A stretch of DNA of 64,000 nucleotides from NCBI GenBank assembly GCA_036873755.1, contig JAVTVY010045407.1, forward strand, positions 141,777-205,776, written 5' to 3'. Source of the stretch: Hanleya hanleyi (taxonomy: Eukaryota > Mollusca > Polyplacophora > Lepidopleurida > Hanleyidae). Position 1 is the first letter of the stretch; each line of letters starts with the position of its first letter. The position numbers and the translations under genes were made by a program. The notes below the pieces were generated by a model. That model was given only the letters and a program-made list of their open reading frames with translations, had not been told where the DNA came from and made no database searches. Below, in pieces: positions 24,800-36,899 of this stretch.

Positions 24800-25870
24800 A
24801 CAGAAAATGATGAAATATGTGACCGATAGATGCTATACCATTTTTATAAACGTTTTCCATGCGTATTATCGAATATGTATTATACGACATCAGTCAAGCA
24901 AAGTACGAATTTCAGTAACGTTACCAAATTGTGTGTACGAAATGCCAACTTCAAATGTTTTGTTACAGAAAACAATAACAGTGCTATAACCATGTTTGTT
25001 TTTGTTAAATATTTAATCACTTTCTGGGGGTTTTCTTCACATTTTACAAATTCTGAAGTGATTTTCCGTGGGCTGAATGCTTACGTAGAAAAGATATAGA
25101 GTTGTGTATATAATTTTCCGTCTTGCATTACCCAGATTTCTCATCGAATTATTTTCAGCTTTACTATCTTCAGAACCACGTGAAAGACTAAATTTAAGAA
25201 AAGATAGTCTAAAACACTTCATAGTAAACTTCAACATGAAGATATAAGTCACATTATCAATCCTATTTCTTTGTTATAGTGTTTAGCAATTCCTGAAATC
25301 AATGCCACATCTTTGATACTGTTGTCACTAGCAGTTCCGTTTTGTTACTGAAAACAGTCACTTTCTTAAATATTTTGCATTGTTATTGTCTGTTTTATCG
25401 GTCTGGTCCCTTTTTACCCAGAAGAGTAGCGTTACTCAAATTCGTACTTTCCTCGACTCCTACAGGAGATGATATAGGCTATGTCATAAAAAAAGAGTCT
25501 CCGAAAACCTCTTCAAGCGCGAATATATTAATTAAGAACCCTGCGGAACAGTATAGTTTTTCACGCGTAAACGTGTTTTTCTTGGTGAAAATTGAGTATC
25601 TAACATATCGTTGTATTATTGAATGATCGAACGAATTATACCCATATTATTTACAGGTTAGATCTGTTGATTGAAAACATTATTTTGTCGGCTTTACAGG
25701 TCATGGCAATGTTCATCTCACCATAATTTACCAAACTGTCTCTATTTCTCATTGTCCGTCGTACAACCACGGGTTTGGTCTGAAGGCCATGATACTTCGT
25801 CTTTACGGTAATGGGGTCAGTGAGTGTAACCTATAGAAAAAATCCAAAATGTTCATCTTACGCCCATCGG
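24800..25870 (+). repeat. Composite repeat B, copy 2
   Basis: Second copy of the 22300-23500 block order (see that entry), ending with 'gggtttggtctgaaggccatgatacttcg'. Small indels between copies break all ORFs. Confidence 0.55.
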
Positions 25871-26290
25871 GGACCGTATTTTTTTTCGAATGGAGGTGGG
25901 TGAAATTTATAAGGGGATAGGTAAAACTTCTGTCAAAAAATCATTAAAAAAGCGTAATTTACGCCCAATGGGGACCGTGAGCATTAAATATTTTACACGT
26001 TATAACTTGTGTAGGTCTATATATCGTCATCGAACGACTTCAGTTTTGGTTGAAATGTCATGGAACTTTCTCAGGATAGCGGCGGACTCATAGGGGTGAT
26101 ACGAAACGGTATCCGTCGCCCAAAGGTGACCAGAAACTTTTTGGTCCGATGGCCCGTCACGGTGAAACTTAGTCAGGATGCATGTAGCTATGGGATCGGA
26201 GAGAGTAGCTTGAGACAGCAAAAACTCGGAAAGGGCATTTCACACCCATTGGGAGCCAGGAACACGATATAAACATTTACATAACTTGCA
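25870..26290 (+). repeat. Repeat H, copy 1
   Basis: Blocks 'cgcccaatggggaccg', 'ggtccgatggcccgtcacgg', 'atgggatcggagagagta', 'cttgagaca.caaaaactcg' and 'ttggg.gccaggaac' recur at 27100-27600 in the same order. Non-coding repeat. Confidence 0.5.
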
Positions 26291-26689
26291 TACATCCATC
26301 CGTAGCCATTGGACATTACGTACGATGGTTTCACAGTCGGATTTGAAGACTAAAGGACAATTAACGCAAGTTGGATACAAAGAACATTACACGTGCTCAC
26401 AAATCTGTCCATGTATATTCATTCGTGAATTCATATTCACATATTCATATGTCCGGTCTGGTCCGGACATATTTTTCTTCTGATTTTAATAGGTTAACCA
26501 GAAGAAGTCATGTGGCTCTGTCAGTATGTTGGCACCTCTTCCCTTATATGCGTTGTGATTTTTTACTGTATATGGCGAAATTCTGCTGGTGGACGTTTCG
26601 TCCCCGAGGCCCGCCACCTGTATAGACACTTTGGTCTTTGATATATGTTGGCATTGTGGGAAGTTGATGCTGGGTCGACATTGGGCCTT

Positions 26690-27060
26690 ACAGACTAGTC
26701 TTTTGTGTTAAATGCCGTCATTTTCATCTGACGGCGATACAGCTCACCTATTCCCAGTGTACGAGTTGTCACAGCGATACAGATCAGCAATTACCAATAT
26801 ACGAGTTGTCAGAGCATTTCCATCATAGCTCTCTAGATTTGTATCTAATACCGCTTATGCCGGTGCTAGGGGCCGTGTGGTCATGTCATCCAAGTTGCCA
26901 CATGAACAGGTACAATAAAAGCGTACCTGAGATACAACACGAATCGTTAGATTCTTGGTATGTGCTTTAGAATTTGTTAACCAGGGGACTATACTGTGAA
27001 GTCATGTGGCTCTCTTAGTATGTCGGCACCTCTTCCCACTTCCCTTATATGCGTTGTAAT
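26690..27060 (+). repeat. Segment duplicated in inverse at 48430-48800
   Basis: From 'cttttgtgttaaatgccgtc' to 'cacctcttcccacttccctt' the sequence is nearly the same as the reverse complement of 48430-48800, including 'tagatttgtatctaatacc' and 'aggtacaataaaagcgtacc'. Similarity is much higher than among other repeats here. Confidence 0.65.
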
Positions 27061-27099
27061 TTCTGCCAGATAGCAACGGGGTTCGGGAAAATGACATTA

Positions 27100-27620
27100 A
27101 GCAACACAAAAAAATCAGAAAGACCGGTTAATACCTACTTGGGGCCGGGGACACGAAACATGCGTTTTACAAGTTATTACCTGTGAATGTCTATATATCA
27201 TCATGAACGTCCACAGTTTTGTTTACATTTTTGTCAGGATAGGTGCGGGGACATGTGGGTGATGCAGCAGGCATCAAACGCCCAATGAGGGCCTGAAACT
27301 TCTTGATCCGATGGCCCGACACGGCGAGTGACAGTCCGGATCTATGTAGGTATCGGATCGGACAGAGTGACTTAGACAATAAACATTCTAAAATTTCCCG
27401 CCCGCTCCTTCGTGGAGCCATCACACCATTACACACGACCGATGATCCGTCCCGATAAGTCTTGGTTGGGTTGTACATGTACATGTATGTAGATATGAGA
27501 TCGAGCAGAATGACTTGAGACAACAAAACTCGCAAGGGGAATTTCATGCCCGTTGGGGCCAGGAACCTGGTATAAACACATATAGTGTAAACATTCACCA
27601 TAAGGTGAACACCTACATTG
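27100..27620 (+). repeat. Repeat H, copy 2
   Basis: Same block order as 25870-26290: 'ttggggccggggaca', 'gatccgatggcccgacacgg', 'atcggatcggacagagtgactt' and a second internal partial repeat from 27490 ('gatcgagcagaatgacttgag'). Confidence 0.5.
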
Positions 27621-27689
27621 AAAGCGTGGCTTGGATACAGACCATCACAGGGATCAGTTTTTCTACGTGTGATATTTTTAGAACTATGC

Positions 27690-28170
27690 AGTCAGTATAT
27701 TTGCCTGTGGGGTCATATGACTTCTTGTCAGTACGACGGCATCTTTTTTATCGCCACCCTTGTTATGTTGAGTTTAATAGCACACTGCTGATTTTAAAGA
27801 TTAAAGCAATCCTAGATTAAGAAAAGAGAAGCCACCTCACGGGGCCGAGTCTCTCTAGATTGGGCTGGTGCGGTGAGATATATGCGTGGGGGTGGGGGTA
27901 TTGTTTCAAAATATATCGAGCGGGTTGAGACACTTGGGTGGACTTGGTGCGTTTTGGGATAATGACTGTACCCTGTATTGTATAAAGTAGTGTAAACTTT
28001 CACCGTAATTTTCTTTGGGATAATGTTTGGTTTATTCGATCGACGCAGAGGCTTGGTGCGCTGTACGTTATTGGTAAACCCGTCACGTGAAATGACTGCA
28101 ACAAGTAGATGGCCTGCTATGGAGGCTTTGTTCGAAGTGGAGAGGTATGGGAATCGATAACTTGACATGA
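27690..28170 (-). repeat. Repeat B2, inverted copy
   Basis: Reverse complement of 23720-24110, including 'ttggtaaacccgtcacg', 'tggtttattcgatcgacg' and the purine-rich 'gtgggggtgggggta' counterpart. Confidence 0.5.
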
Positions 28171-28199
28171 AATATAATACAGGAAATAAAAACCCAGGG

Positions 28200-28735
28200 G
28201 GAAAGTTATGAAGAAATCAAACTGTCGATGAGAAAAGAACAGTTACTACATCGACATAATCACAAGCGGATTCGCCAAATACTTTGCAAAGCGCTGATGA
28301 AATCGAATATTATAGTGAAAATACAAACAATAAGATGTAAAGCTATACTTTATACCATCCTCTTGCTAGGCATACTGTACACAACTGACACAAATACGTG
28401 TTGCGCGTTTTATACCTTCAGCTAGTTGGTGTCGGTTTTGTGTTGTTAAAGGGATTCTGGAAGTAAAAAAATTCGAATGTACTACGTTAAACACGGAGCT
28501 GACCAGTAAAAGCGTCGCGTTCCATAGTGCGGTATAATATTTGAAGATCATGTCCAGGATTTCATAAATTGCGTTAGACTACGCTCTCTATTATAACATG
28601 CGTGAGTGACGTCACGAATACAATAATCGTAAGAGGGATATACGCTGTTCTGTGTCTTCTTTAATATTACTATATGCAACCTCCGCCTTCAACAAGCGGA
28701 TACACCATTATTATCCCTCAACCTAAATCGTAGCA
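28200..28735 (+). repeat. Repeat C, copy 1
   Basis: Shares with 50340-50860 the blocks 'gtcgatgagaaaagaacagt', 'cacaagcggattcgccaaa', 'tagttggtgtcg.tt.tgtg', 'atatacgct.ttctgt' and 'caacctccgc..tcaacaagcgg'. No conserved ORF between copies. Confidence 0.6.
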
Positions 28736-28739
28736 TTTC

Positions 28740-30240
28740 CATTGGTCAATTCACTAGGGTGTAAAAATCCGTACACCCGGATCTTTCCATGTCGGCGTCT
28801 GACCGATCACGTGACCAATCACCTTACTGCGGTATACTGATCCATGTTGGACGGTGTGGTCGAACGGTACCTCTAATGAAGGGTTCCCAGGGGATAAAAA
28901 AAATCACGATTCACGTGCGAGAACAGACATGGCGGATCTTCACTTCAAAACTTCAAACTTAAATTTTCTACTATTTCTGGCGTGAGATACCTTAATATTG
29001 AACATAATTCATCATAATCTGAGTATTCTACTTCTCGCACGTCGAGAATAACGAACATGGAGCGTTTTCCGGCCAAGTGAAAAAACTCATACACACTTCG
29101 GCTGACGCCTCAGGGTGTGTGAGTATCAGGGAGGGTCATAACTTTTCATACACCCTGGGGAAAAACCTGAATAACTAATAGTACTCTGATTATAATCTCG
29201 GTGATATACTTGCCCTGCTGTTCACGTCCGAGCATGGATTAAATTGCTTACATCTTTACTCCCGCACCTCTAGTGGGTATAATTTGTTTTTCTCCATTGA
29301 CGTGCATCACTGTACTTATATTGCTGGAACGACATCAAAATATAGCAATTACGAATGGCTTTTATGATTCGATTGAATCAATATTAAAGGGGAAATCAAA
29401 AGGCACACCTAGCTCTCTCGAGAATAGTATACGCTTGAGGATATATACGTGGAGGATTAGCACATTCATATTTTATTCTCCCAACAAGCCGATTTTCAAA
29501 ATAAAGAATAACATACTCGCCAGTGAATATACATATGTCAGATAGGGTAGATCATTCACACGCTATCCATATCCACATTAATGCGATGTAATCGTGCCAT
29601 GTGAAACAAAATGGCTATAAACAATAGTTCTAAATTCCCCCCGTATTAATCTTTTCAGTCTCACTTCTGAAGCCTATCTTTAGCTACTTGTGATATGATT
29701 TGCTTTGATATTTACTTTAGATTTACTGTCGGAAACCAAAAACTCACACTCTTCCTGCTTATACGTCCGCCGTTATAAGAACGGCAGCATTCTTCTATTT
29801 ATTAATTGCTTTACAAATCTTGGGATGTACAACATTCAGTGATATAACTAAACAAAGGTAGGCCTACTGACAGTCCAGACAGAATATTATATGTGGTTTT
29901 GTTCCTCCAGAGGGATGGTTATACATCTGAACAAAAGTACTGGCAGTCCAAACAGGTCATTATCTATAGATCTGTTCACTGGAGGCATGGTACTAGATCC
30001 GAAAAATCGTACTGACAATCCAGACCGAACACTATATGTGAATTTGTTCTTCGTGAGGGATGGTTAGATATCTGAAAGTTACGGCTAAAGTTTGTACCTA
30101 CATGTAATGTGTATACCTTTTTCATATCTTCATATGAGTATATGCACGTTTGAAAGGATAGGAATCTAATAAAGGCATTTTGTGACTGATAATAATTTAA
30201 TAAAACACACGGGTAGCTCCATCTTTCCTAAACGTATTAT
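28740..30240. other. No gene supported
   Basis: Contains short ORFs only. 'gatcacgtgacc' (about 28805) is an isolated E-box-like palindrome. The 29870-30060 stretch holds three diverged repeats around 'cagtccagac..aa.attatat.tg' spaced about 65-80 bp. Confidence 0.35.
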
Positions 30241-30244
30241 TGAA

Positions 30245-30365
30245 AACTGGTAAATTGGTGAGATATGGAAGAGATGGGGAATGGACGATGTCTGGCGACT
30301 AAAAAGCAATCATATTCACACAACAGGAACGCCCACACCCCGCCTTCAGCACGTCACATTCAGAC
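30245..30365 (+). repeat. Repeat I, copy 1
   Basis: 'aaattggtgagatatggaagag' and 'gatgtctggcgactaaaaagcaa' match 33545-33655 and 34055-34160, the other two copies of this short block. Confidence 0.45.
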
Positions 30366-31884
30366 AGGAATAAAGAGAATTCTAGGACGTAGTCTTGATA
30401 TATCAGTCGCACTTTTATTGCAGATGTACACGTGAAGAGAAAAACTAGCCTGTAATGCCCGACGTTGTGCGATAAATTTTCCCACACAGCAGTACACCGA
30501 AATATATATTTTTGTACAGAGGACAGGTAATTTCACTACGAGTTTCAATTGACGGACATTTATGCATTCATATTTGTGGGAGATGGAGATTTGTTTAAAC
30601 ATGACGCATGACCTAATATCCCCGAATAGACGGTACTGTGAAATGTAGAACCTTCAAATTCCTCTACGAACTGTCTCACTTTCATATTATGCAAATGACG
30701 TAATTTCGATTACTTTTTACATAATGTCTTTCGTTTGCTAATCCTGCCTTACGTACGCTGAAAGAAATACGCTGATAAGATCACGAGGAATCAACGCATA
30801 TTAAAGGAGACAACTATCATGGATTTGCCTAATTGTAGGGGAGACATCTTCTGGCAACTACTTCTAATTTCAATGGCTTTAAATACATCCATAGATACCC
30901 ACATACACGCTAATAGTAATAATTCCTAATAGTAATAATTTCGAAGAGTTAGATTCGAACGGATTAAAAAATGACAATTATTATCATTTGTTTCTCATTC
31001 TCTAAGATTATCATGATGGAACCAATTGGATTTAACACATCCAGACTTCTACACAAGGAAGTTTCAGAGAGCGTTTCAACAGGGCCGAATCTGAATGTTG
31101 CAAAGCAATCTGTGATGTAATTCTGCCAACTCATAACTAAACCTGAGCCTAGCAACTTAACATAGAGTTTCGATGGCAGTATTGTTTGGTTAACATTAAA
31201 AGAATTACAGTATTTAAATGAAAGCTTGTTGATTTTGTTTTCGCCTGATGTACAATGGTTGCGAGTATAATGTATTAAAAATTCACAAATCCTATCAATT
31301 GTTTCGCGCCTCCAGTAGAATGTCCAGTTGACACGCTCTGGTGTGGATGATTGAGAGTGTATCACAAGGAGGGATTGATATATGCCTTCAGTGCTGGCCC
31401 CCACTCCAACGTTCCACCCCAATTGGAAGCCTAAGACCCGTCGCGCTTCTGTTTTACTGAGTGCCATAGGAAAGACGAACTCCCGACATCGGAATATTTA
31501 GCCTTAGACGACGCCAAATTTAGCCATTGTCCAATCAACGTTAAACCAAGATAACGCAACACGCCATTTGGTTTCATTATTAGTTAGAAAAGATGTTCCT
31601 TAAGTCACATGAACAAGAGCAAGTGTATAGGGTATGTGTGACTTCATGCAGCCTAGTAAACTTTTAACCTATTGAACTTCTTTTTCTTTTGTTCTTCTGA
31701 TCCCTATGTTCCTTTGACTTCATGAACATTCAAAACCTTTTTAAGACCATTTTCATCTCGATCCCGTTTTTTCATTTGTTCTCGTAACATTTTGCCATCG
31801 GAAACAGTTAATACCTTGTAAAAATCAGTATACACGCGCTTTAACTTTCTGGTGTTTCAATTGTCCATTGTCATTCAGCGTAAG

Positions 31885-32590
31885 GATACTGAGCCCTCCA
31901 GCGGACACTTCTACACACCCTCTAGAATTTATTCTTATACAGCTAAAAGTATGCCTCATAGCTATGACAATGTATATATTTCTTGAATATATAAATGTCT
32001 TCACTGTAAACCTGTAGGTTGTGAAGATATTCGGATTAAAAAATAATTTAAAATTTAATTTAAATTTTTTAAATGGCTATTTTCGAAAACGTATTCAACT
32101 TATCGTAACGTACATCATCATTTCCTGTAGGAGACAACTTCTCAATCTATTGACATTTAATGGAATATTTCTCTGTAAAATCGAGCAATACACAGTTTTG
32201 AACTTTGAAGTTGAATTAAATGTCAATAGAATAAGAACTAGAACCAAAATTGACAAAACTGAGAGACGGATTTCCTGTTGGAGTTGTCTTCTACATGAAA
32301 TGATGAAGTAAGTTATGATCAGTTGAATAGATTTTTTGAAAATAGCCATTTAAAAAAGAATGCTCATTTTATAAATTCATTTATTTAAATTTGAATATCT
32401 CCACAACCTACACATTTACAGTGAACAAATTCATACTTGTATTAAGAAATTGTTCCTTAAGAAATGCACTTTCGATAAATATATACATTACCATAGCTAT
32501 GAGGCATACTTCTAGCTGTATAAAGACAAATTATATGTAAATAGGGTGTGTAAAAATGTCTGCAAGGAGGGCTCAGTATCCTTATTACCG
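31885..32590. repeat. Fold-back element (imperfect inverted repeat)
   Basis: 'ggatactgagccctcc' (31887) pairs with 'ggagggctcagtatcc' (32567). Inward, 'atgcctcatagctatg' pairs with 'catagctatgaggcat', 'taaatggctattttcgaaaa' with 'tttgaaaatagccattta', and 'tgtaggagacaacttctc' with 'gagttgtcttctaca'. Arms of about 320 bp meet near 32200, where 'ttgacatttaat' and 'attaaatgtcaata' form an inner pair. Opposite-strand ORFs of 96 and 84 codons arise from the symmetry. Confidence 0.75.
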
Positions 32591-33544
32591 GATTTTAAAG
32601 AAACCAAAAGACTATATATACTGTGAAGCCATGTGACTCTGTCAGTATGTCGGCACCTCTTCCCACTTTCCTTATATGTTTTGTGATTTGTAAGGGGTAC
32701 ATAATCCACATGCAGTATCGCTCCGCCGATTACGAATACACTCTTTGATTCTATAGGACAACTATCCTCGTTTTATCGGCGCCAGATAGCTGTTCCTTTG
32801 ACCACGCTCGAAAGGCGTCTCCCCTTATTCTTCAACAGAGACCGATATGTGTATTGTCCGCTGAACTTTTAACATCCTGTAAAAATGGGGATCGGTATAT
32901 AAGATGTTTATGGGCGATGGCACTTAACATGCTGCGGTTATTGTCCCGCTTCAGTAAATGAAGGCATTAAGCATATAGAACGCCTGACTCCTTTGTTCCC
33001 AGCCAGGGAGTTCGCGTATCATCGAGCCTATCGACACCATTCTCCGTACACCCACATACCAATGTATCTTGTACATAGGGACCAGCAAGCTATTTGAAGA
33101 GAAGCTGGAAATTAAAACGATCAACATAGAACTCCCATGCTTGGTCACAAGATTATAACTTGTAAAGAATTGTCGGCCATATTTGCACAAGTCACACTTA
33201 GAGCTATAAATCTCGCATCAAACCAGGTAAAGGAATAAGTTCTCACAGAACATTCGATCATACAATGCGATGTTTCGTCTAGCCTGCAACGTGTCTGGTG
33301 AAGTCTTTAGCGAAAAGTAAAGTGATGTGGTTTTGTGAAGTGATTCACAAGAAATCCCATGGAACTTTAACAATATTTCCTAATATTACGATATCTGAGA
33401 ACGATTTGCAAGTTATTTTATAGTACACATGATTTCCAATGTATTACGTGAATAAAACACAATTATCGATGTAATTATCCCTAGTTTGCTAAATCTCTTT
33501 ATATATGTTAATCAACAGCAGTTGGACATCGACCGTCAAACTGT

Positions 33545-33790
33545 TAAATTGGAGCGATATGCAAGAGGTGGGAAAAATTGACGACGTCTGGCGACTAAAA
33601 AGCAACCATATGACTCTACGGGAAATCATCCCTCGGCACCTAACATTCATACCCGAGAATACGGTGGATTCTCGGACGTAGCCTTAGTATGTCAGCCGAG
33701 CTTTTATTACAGCTGTTCATATGGCGACTATGAAGTATTCACACGGTCCCTAGCACCGGCTTAAGCGGAATCAGATAAGATAGCTCGGAG
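33545..33790 (+). repeat. Repeat I, copy 2, followed by 'ccctagcaccggcttaagcgg' block
   Basis: The 'ttggagcgatatgcaagagg' and 'gacgtctggcgactaaaa' block duplicates 34055-34160 with few differences. At 33751 lies 'ccctagcaccggcttaagcgg', a block shared by many repeats in the window. Confidence 0.5.
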
Positions 33791-34054
33791 CTGTGATGAC
33801 AGATCACCTCAAACTCATCTGATGTTAATGGATGAGCATCGTGGACGTCTGATGAAGTAAACGTCTTAATATGGGGATAAACTTGGTAAATGCAAGAATA
33901 CCCAGAAAAACTAACCTGTAATGTCCGACGTAATACGGTTTAAATTTCCCACCAAAACAATAAACCTAAATATATTTGTCGAGAGACATGTACAGACGGC
34001 GGGCCTCGAGGACTTACAATCCACCATCAGAAATCCTACCATATACAGGTAATA

Positions 34055-34160
34055 AATTGGAGCGATATGCAAGAGGTGGGAGAAATTGAAGACGTCTGGC
34101 GACTAAAAATCAACCATATGACTCTACAAGAAAGCATCCCTTGGCACCTAACATTGCCCT
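34055..34160 (+). repeat. Repeat I, copy 3
   Basis: Near-identical to 33548-33655 and in the same orientation about 500 bp downstream, so a local direct duplication is likely. Confidence 0.55.
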
Positions 34161-34611
34161 TATCAAACGCTTTCGTTCTGATAGAAATGCGTTTATGAAC
34201 ACGTTTTCCCATTCGTTCAAATCGCGCAAACCAGGCCAAAAAACCATCGCGTCGGAGCTTTTCTCCACCGCTATTATTATTTCCTGTGTTATGAAATAAA
34301 CATTTGTGGTGTATATTTTGATATGCGTAAATGCTTATCCTTGAGTTTGTTCTGGTCTACTCACTAGGTAGCGAGTGTGTGTCGAGCACACATATTTTTT
34401 TACAAAGCCTCATCGTTGTGTATTGCCACGTTCATGATTGTCTGAACTTACTGCCCGAACCAGTAGTTGCTCGTTTTCTTTCGCCTATGGTTGTTGCCAT
34501 GTTGGTTGAAGGAGATGAGGGCATTCGTTGTACAAATATATAGCCCCGATCAAACAGTATATAGGGCCTACGCCTGACGAAGCAACCGTATCCACGGTAA
34601 TTTTTTCTTTA

Positions 34612-34640
34612 ACAACAATAACAACAACAACAACAATAAA
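34612..34640 (+). repeat. (AAC)n microsatellite
   Basis: Perfect and near-perfect aac/aat trinucleotide run within AT-rich non-coding sequence. Confidence 0.8.
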
Positions 34641-36899
34641 CGCGGTCCGAACGCGTTCATGAACGGAATAACAATAGATAATTGTAACACCGCAAAATAA
34701 AAGCGCGTGTATATTGATTTTTACACATTATTAAAAGTTTACGGAGGGAGACAAAAGTTCACGAGAATAAATGAACAAAAGGGATCGAGATGACAAAGGA
34801 AGTAAGGGGTGTTAAAAGTTCACGACGTTAAGAGTGCACGAGAAGAAATGGACCAGAAGAACAAAGGGGCAAAGTAGGTCAAAAGTTCACGAGGTTTAAA
34901 TATCACGAGGCCTAATGGCCTAACTATACCGTATAACCTTGATCTTGCACAGACGATTTGACGGATGCCTTTTCCCGTTACTTACATCAGCTTTGTTAGA
35001 TATTTGTATTCGCAGACTTTCACCGGCGATATCGCTGATTTACAAATGCCTATTTCAATCTGGAGCGGCAAATCTTCTGTGTTGTTTGTTTTTTTTTTAT
35101 CCAGCGACTAATTTCAGCGCCACGCCAGGTGGACATTGCTTCCGTTTCGCATGTTTCACGACTAAGGAGAGCGACATTCGTACGTCCATATTGGATGAGG
35201 AAAAATGCAAAGAACAAATATCACTCACTGGAGACAAACTGGTATATTTCATAGCGAGGGTCCAAGCCTATCTTCGTTTGCAATATGGAAAGGGGTCGTT
35301 CCAGGATCCAGAGACAGTCACCATCAATTGAAGCGTGGTATTCTAGCGCACTTGGAATTTCACATCAATGACAGATCATCTATGATCGATTCTTTGACGT
35401 CGAAAACCTTACTGGTGTCCTTAAAACCTGTTAATGAACTTCGATAACTCGTGAAGATCTCATGTTCATTCATCAATGTATATCCGATCGATGTTTCCTG
35501 CGATTATGTGTGTGAAATCGATGAACGATCTGTCTCAGAATGTTGAATCAGACACCTATATCTGGAAACTCCCCAATACGAGATTACGAACAATACCATG
35601 AACGCGATGAAACTCTCGTTACGCAATTATACTTATAGTCGTATACAAAACAGGATATCGCAAATCAATCGAGAAAAATAATGGATCTTATTCAAATTGA
35701 CACTGGCATGCTTTCGTTTCCAATCGTATCGTATAGAAGTACTATTCGTGCATCCCCACTGAGTGTATGAGCTGATAATGTATTTCTCCCTTAATTGACA
35801 TATCTTGGTCAATATTTAGCCGTCTATCTTTCTTTTCTCACTTTATAATCATTGTTTTTTATTTTGCAGATCTTCAGTTGTAAGATCCTCTCGGAGATAC
35901 CGGTACAAGGACTACTTACTGTAAAACTTACACACGACAGGTAATCAAACGATCGCATAATTTTGTAATCAATGCCGCAGTGACATCTTGGAAGTTAATC
36001 TTTAAATTGCGACAATCCCATTCAAAGAAATTCTATGGGATTTCAAAATGATAGACAACGCAGTGATGTCGTAATGTCTGAGTGTCAGCAATAATTGGAG
36101 TGCTAATTCAATGAACGCCCGCGATCCACTTTGCTATACTCTCTCTCTGCTCACTTTCATCTTCGAACACACAAGGAAATTATCAGAAATTCTTGTGTAG
36201 TATGTATATATTTTACCGGAATTAGGTTAAGATATATCCGAAACATCAAAACCATGACATAAACCATTCTCTCTGTTGTAGAAGATAAATATCAGGGTTC
36301 TTCCATTAATGTTTTTCTTTCCAAAAATTTCCATTTACGGTCGGGCATCAGGTATTTTGACATTGTAACACATTGGGTAGTTCCGCAGATGAGCTCCAAA
36401 TTATAAACTACCAATATTCTAGAAACATTGAAGCAAAACTCGGGATGAGGTGGGTTGTATGATGAAACCCAAGGAGACGAGAAACTCCCAGTGTTACGAA
36501 GGTACAATAATAGGTGGCAATTACATGTTCTATAGTTGAGAAAATGAGAGTGCAAAGCACAATTTTTACACCTGTCTAACGGTAATGTGAGTAGCTTGAG
36601 GTATGTGAGCAAAAGTTTGAAGATGAGTTGGAGTATATGTGATTCTGGTCCGGCTCCAGATAAGATTACGGAACATTTTGTCGATGGGCAGTGATACCAG
36701 ATAAACACTCTCCCGATTAATTGAGCCGTGTTTTGTATCCTGGCTCAATAGTTGAGTGTCCAAGGGACACGGTGATGGCATATAAGTTGCTACCTAATTA
36801 TTGAACACAATCCTTCTATTTAAGGACAAGGATAGATCAGCACGATAAATATCTCAGGGAACAAACTAATGCATAGTATATTGGTACTGATGAAACGTA

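Noticed and set aside
28795..28815. Isolated E-box palindrome cacgtg as a promoter element
   Set aside because: No gene downstream and no supporting core-promoter elements.
30964..31467. 167-codon minus-strand ORF
   Set aside because: No recognisable domain and no second copy in the window to test conservation. Its length is compatible with chance in a 64-kb AT-rich window. Left unannotated, though transcript evidence could revive it.
34570..34600. Second hammerhead-like motif 'ctgacgaagcaacc'
   Set aside because: CUGACGA is present but no GAAA follows at the right distance.
34939..35331. 130-codon plus-strand ORF
   Set aside because: No domain, signal peptide or splice context that I can support, and another frame is open over part of it.
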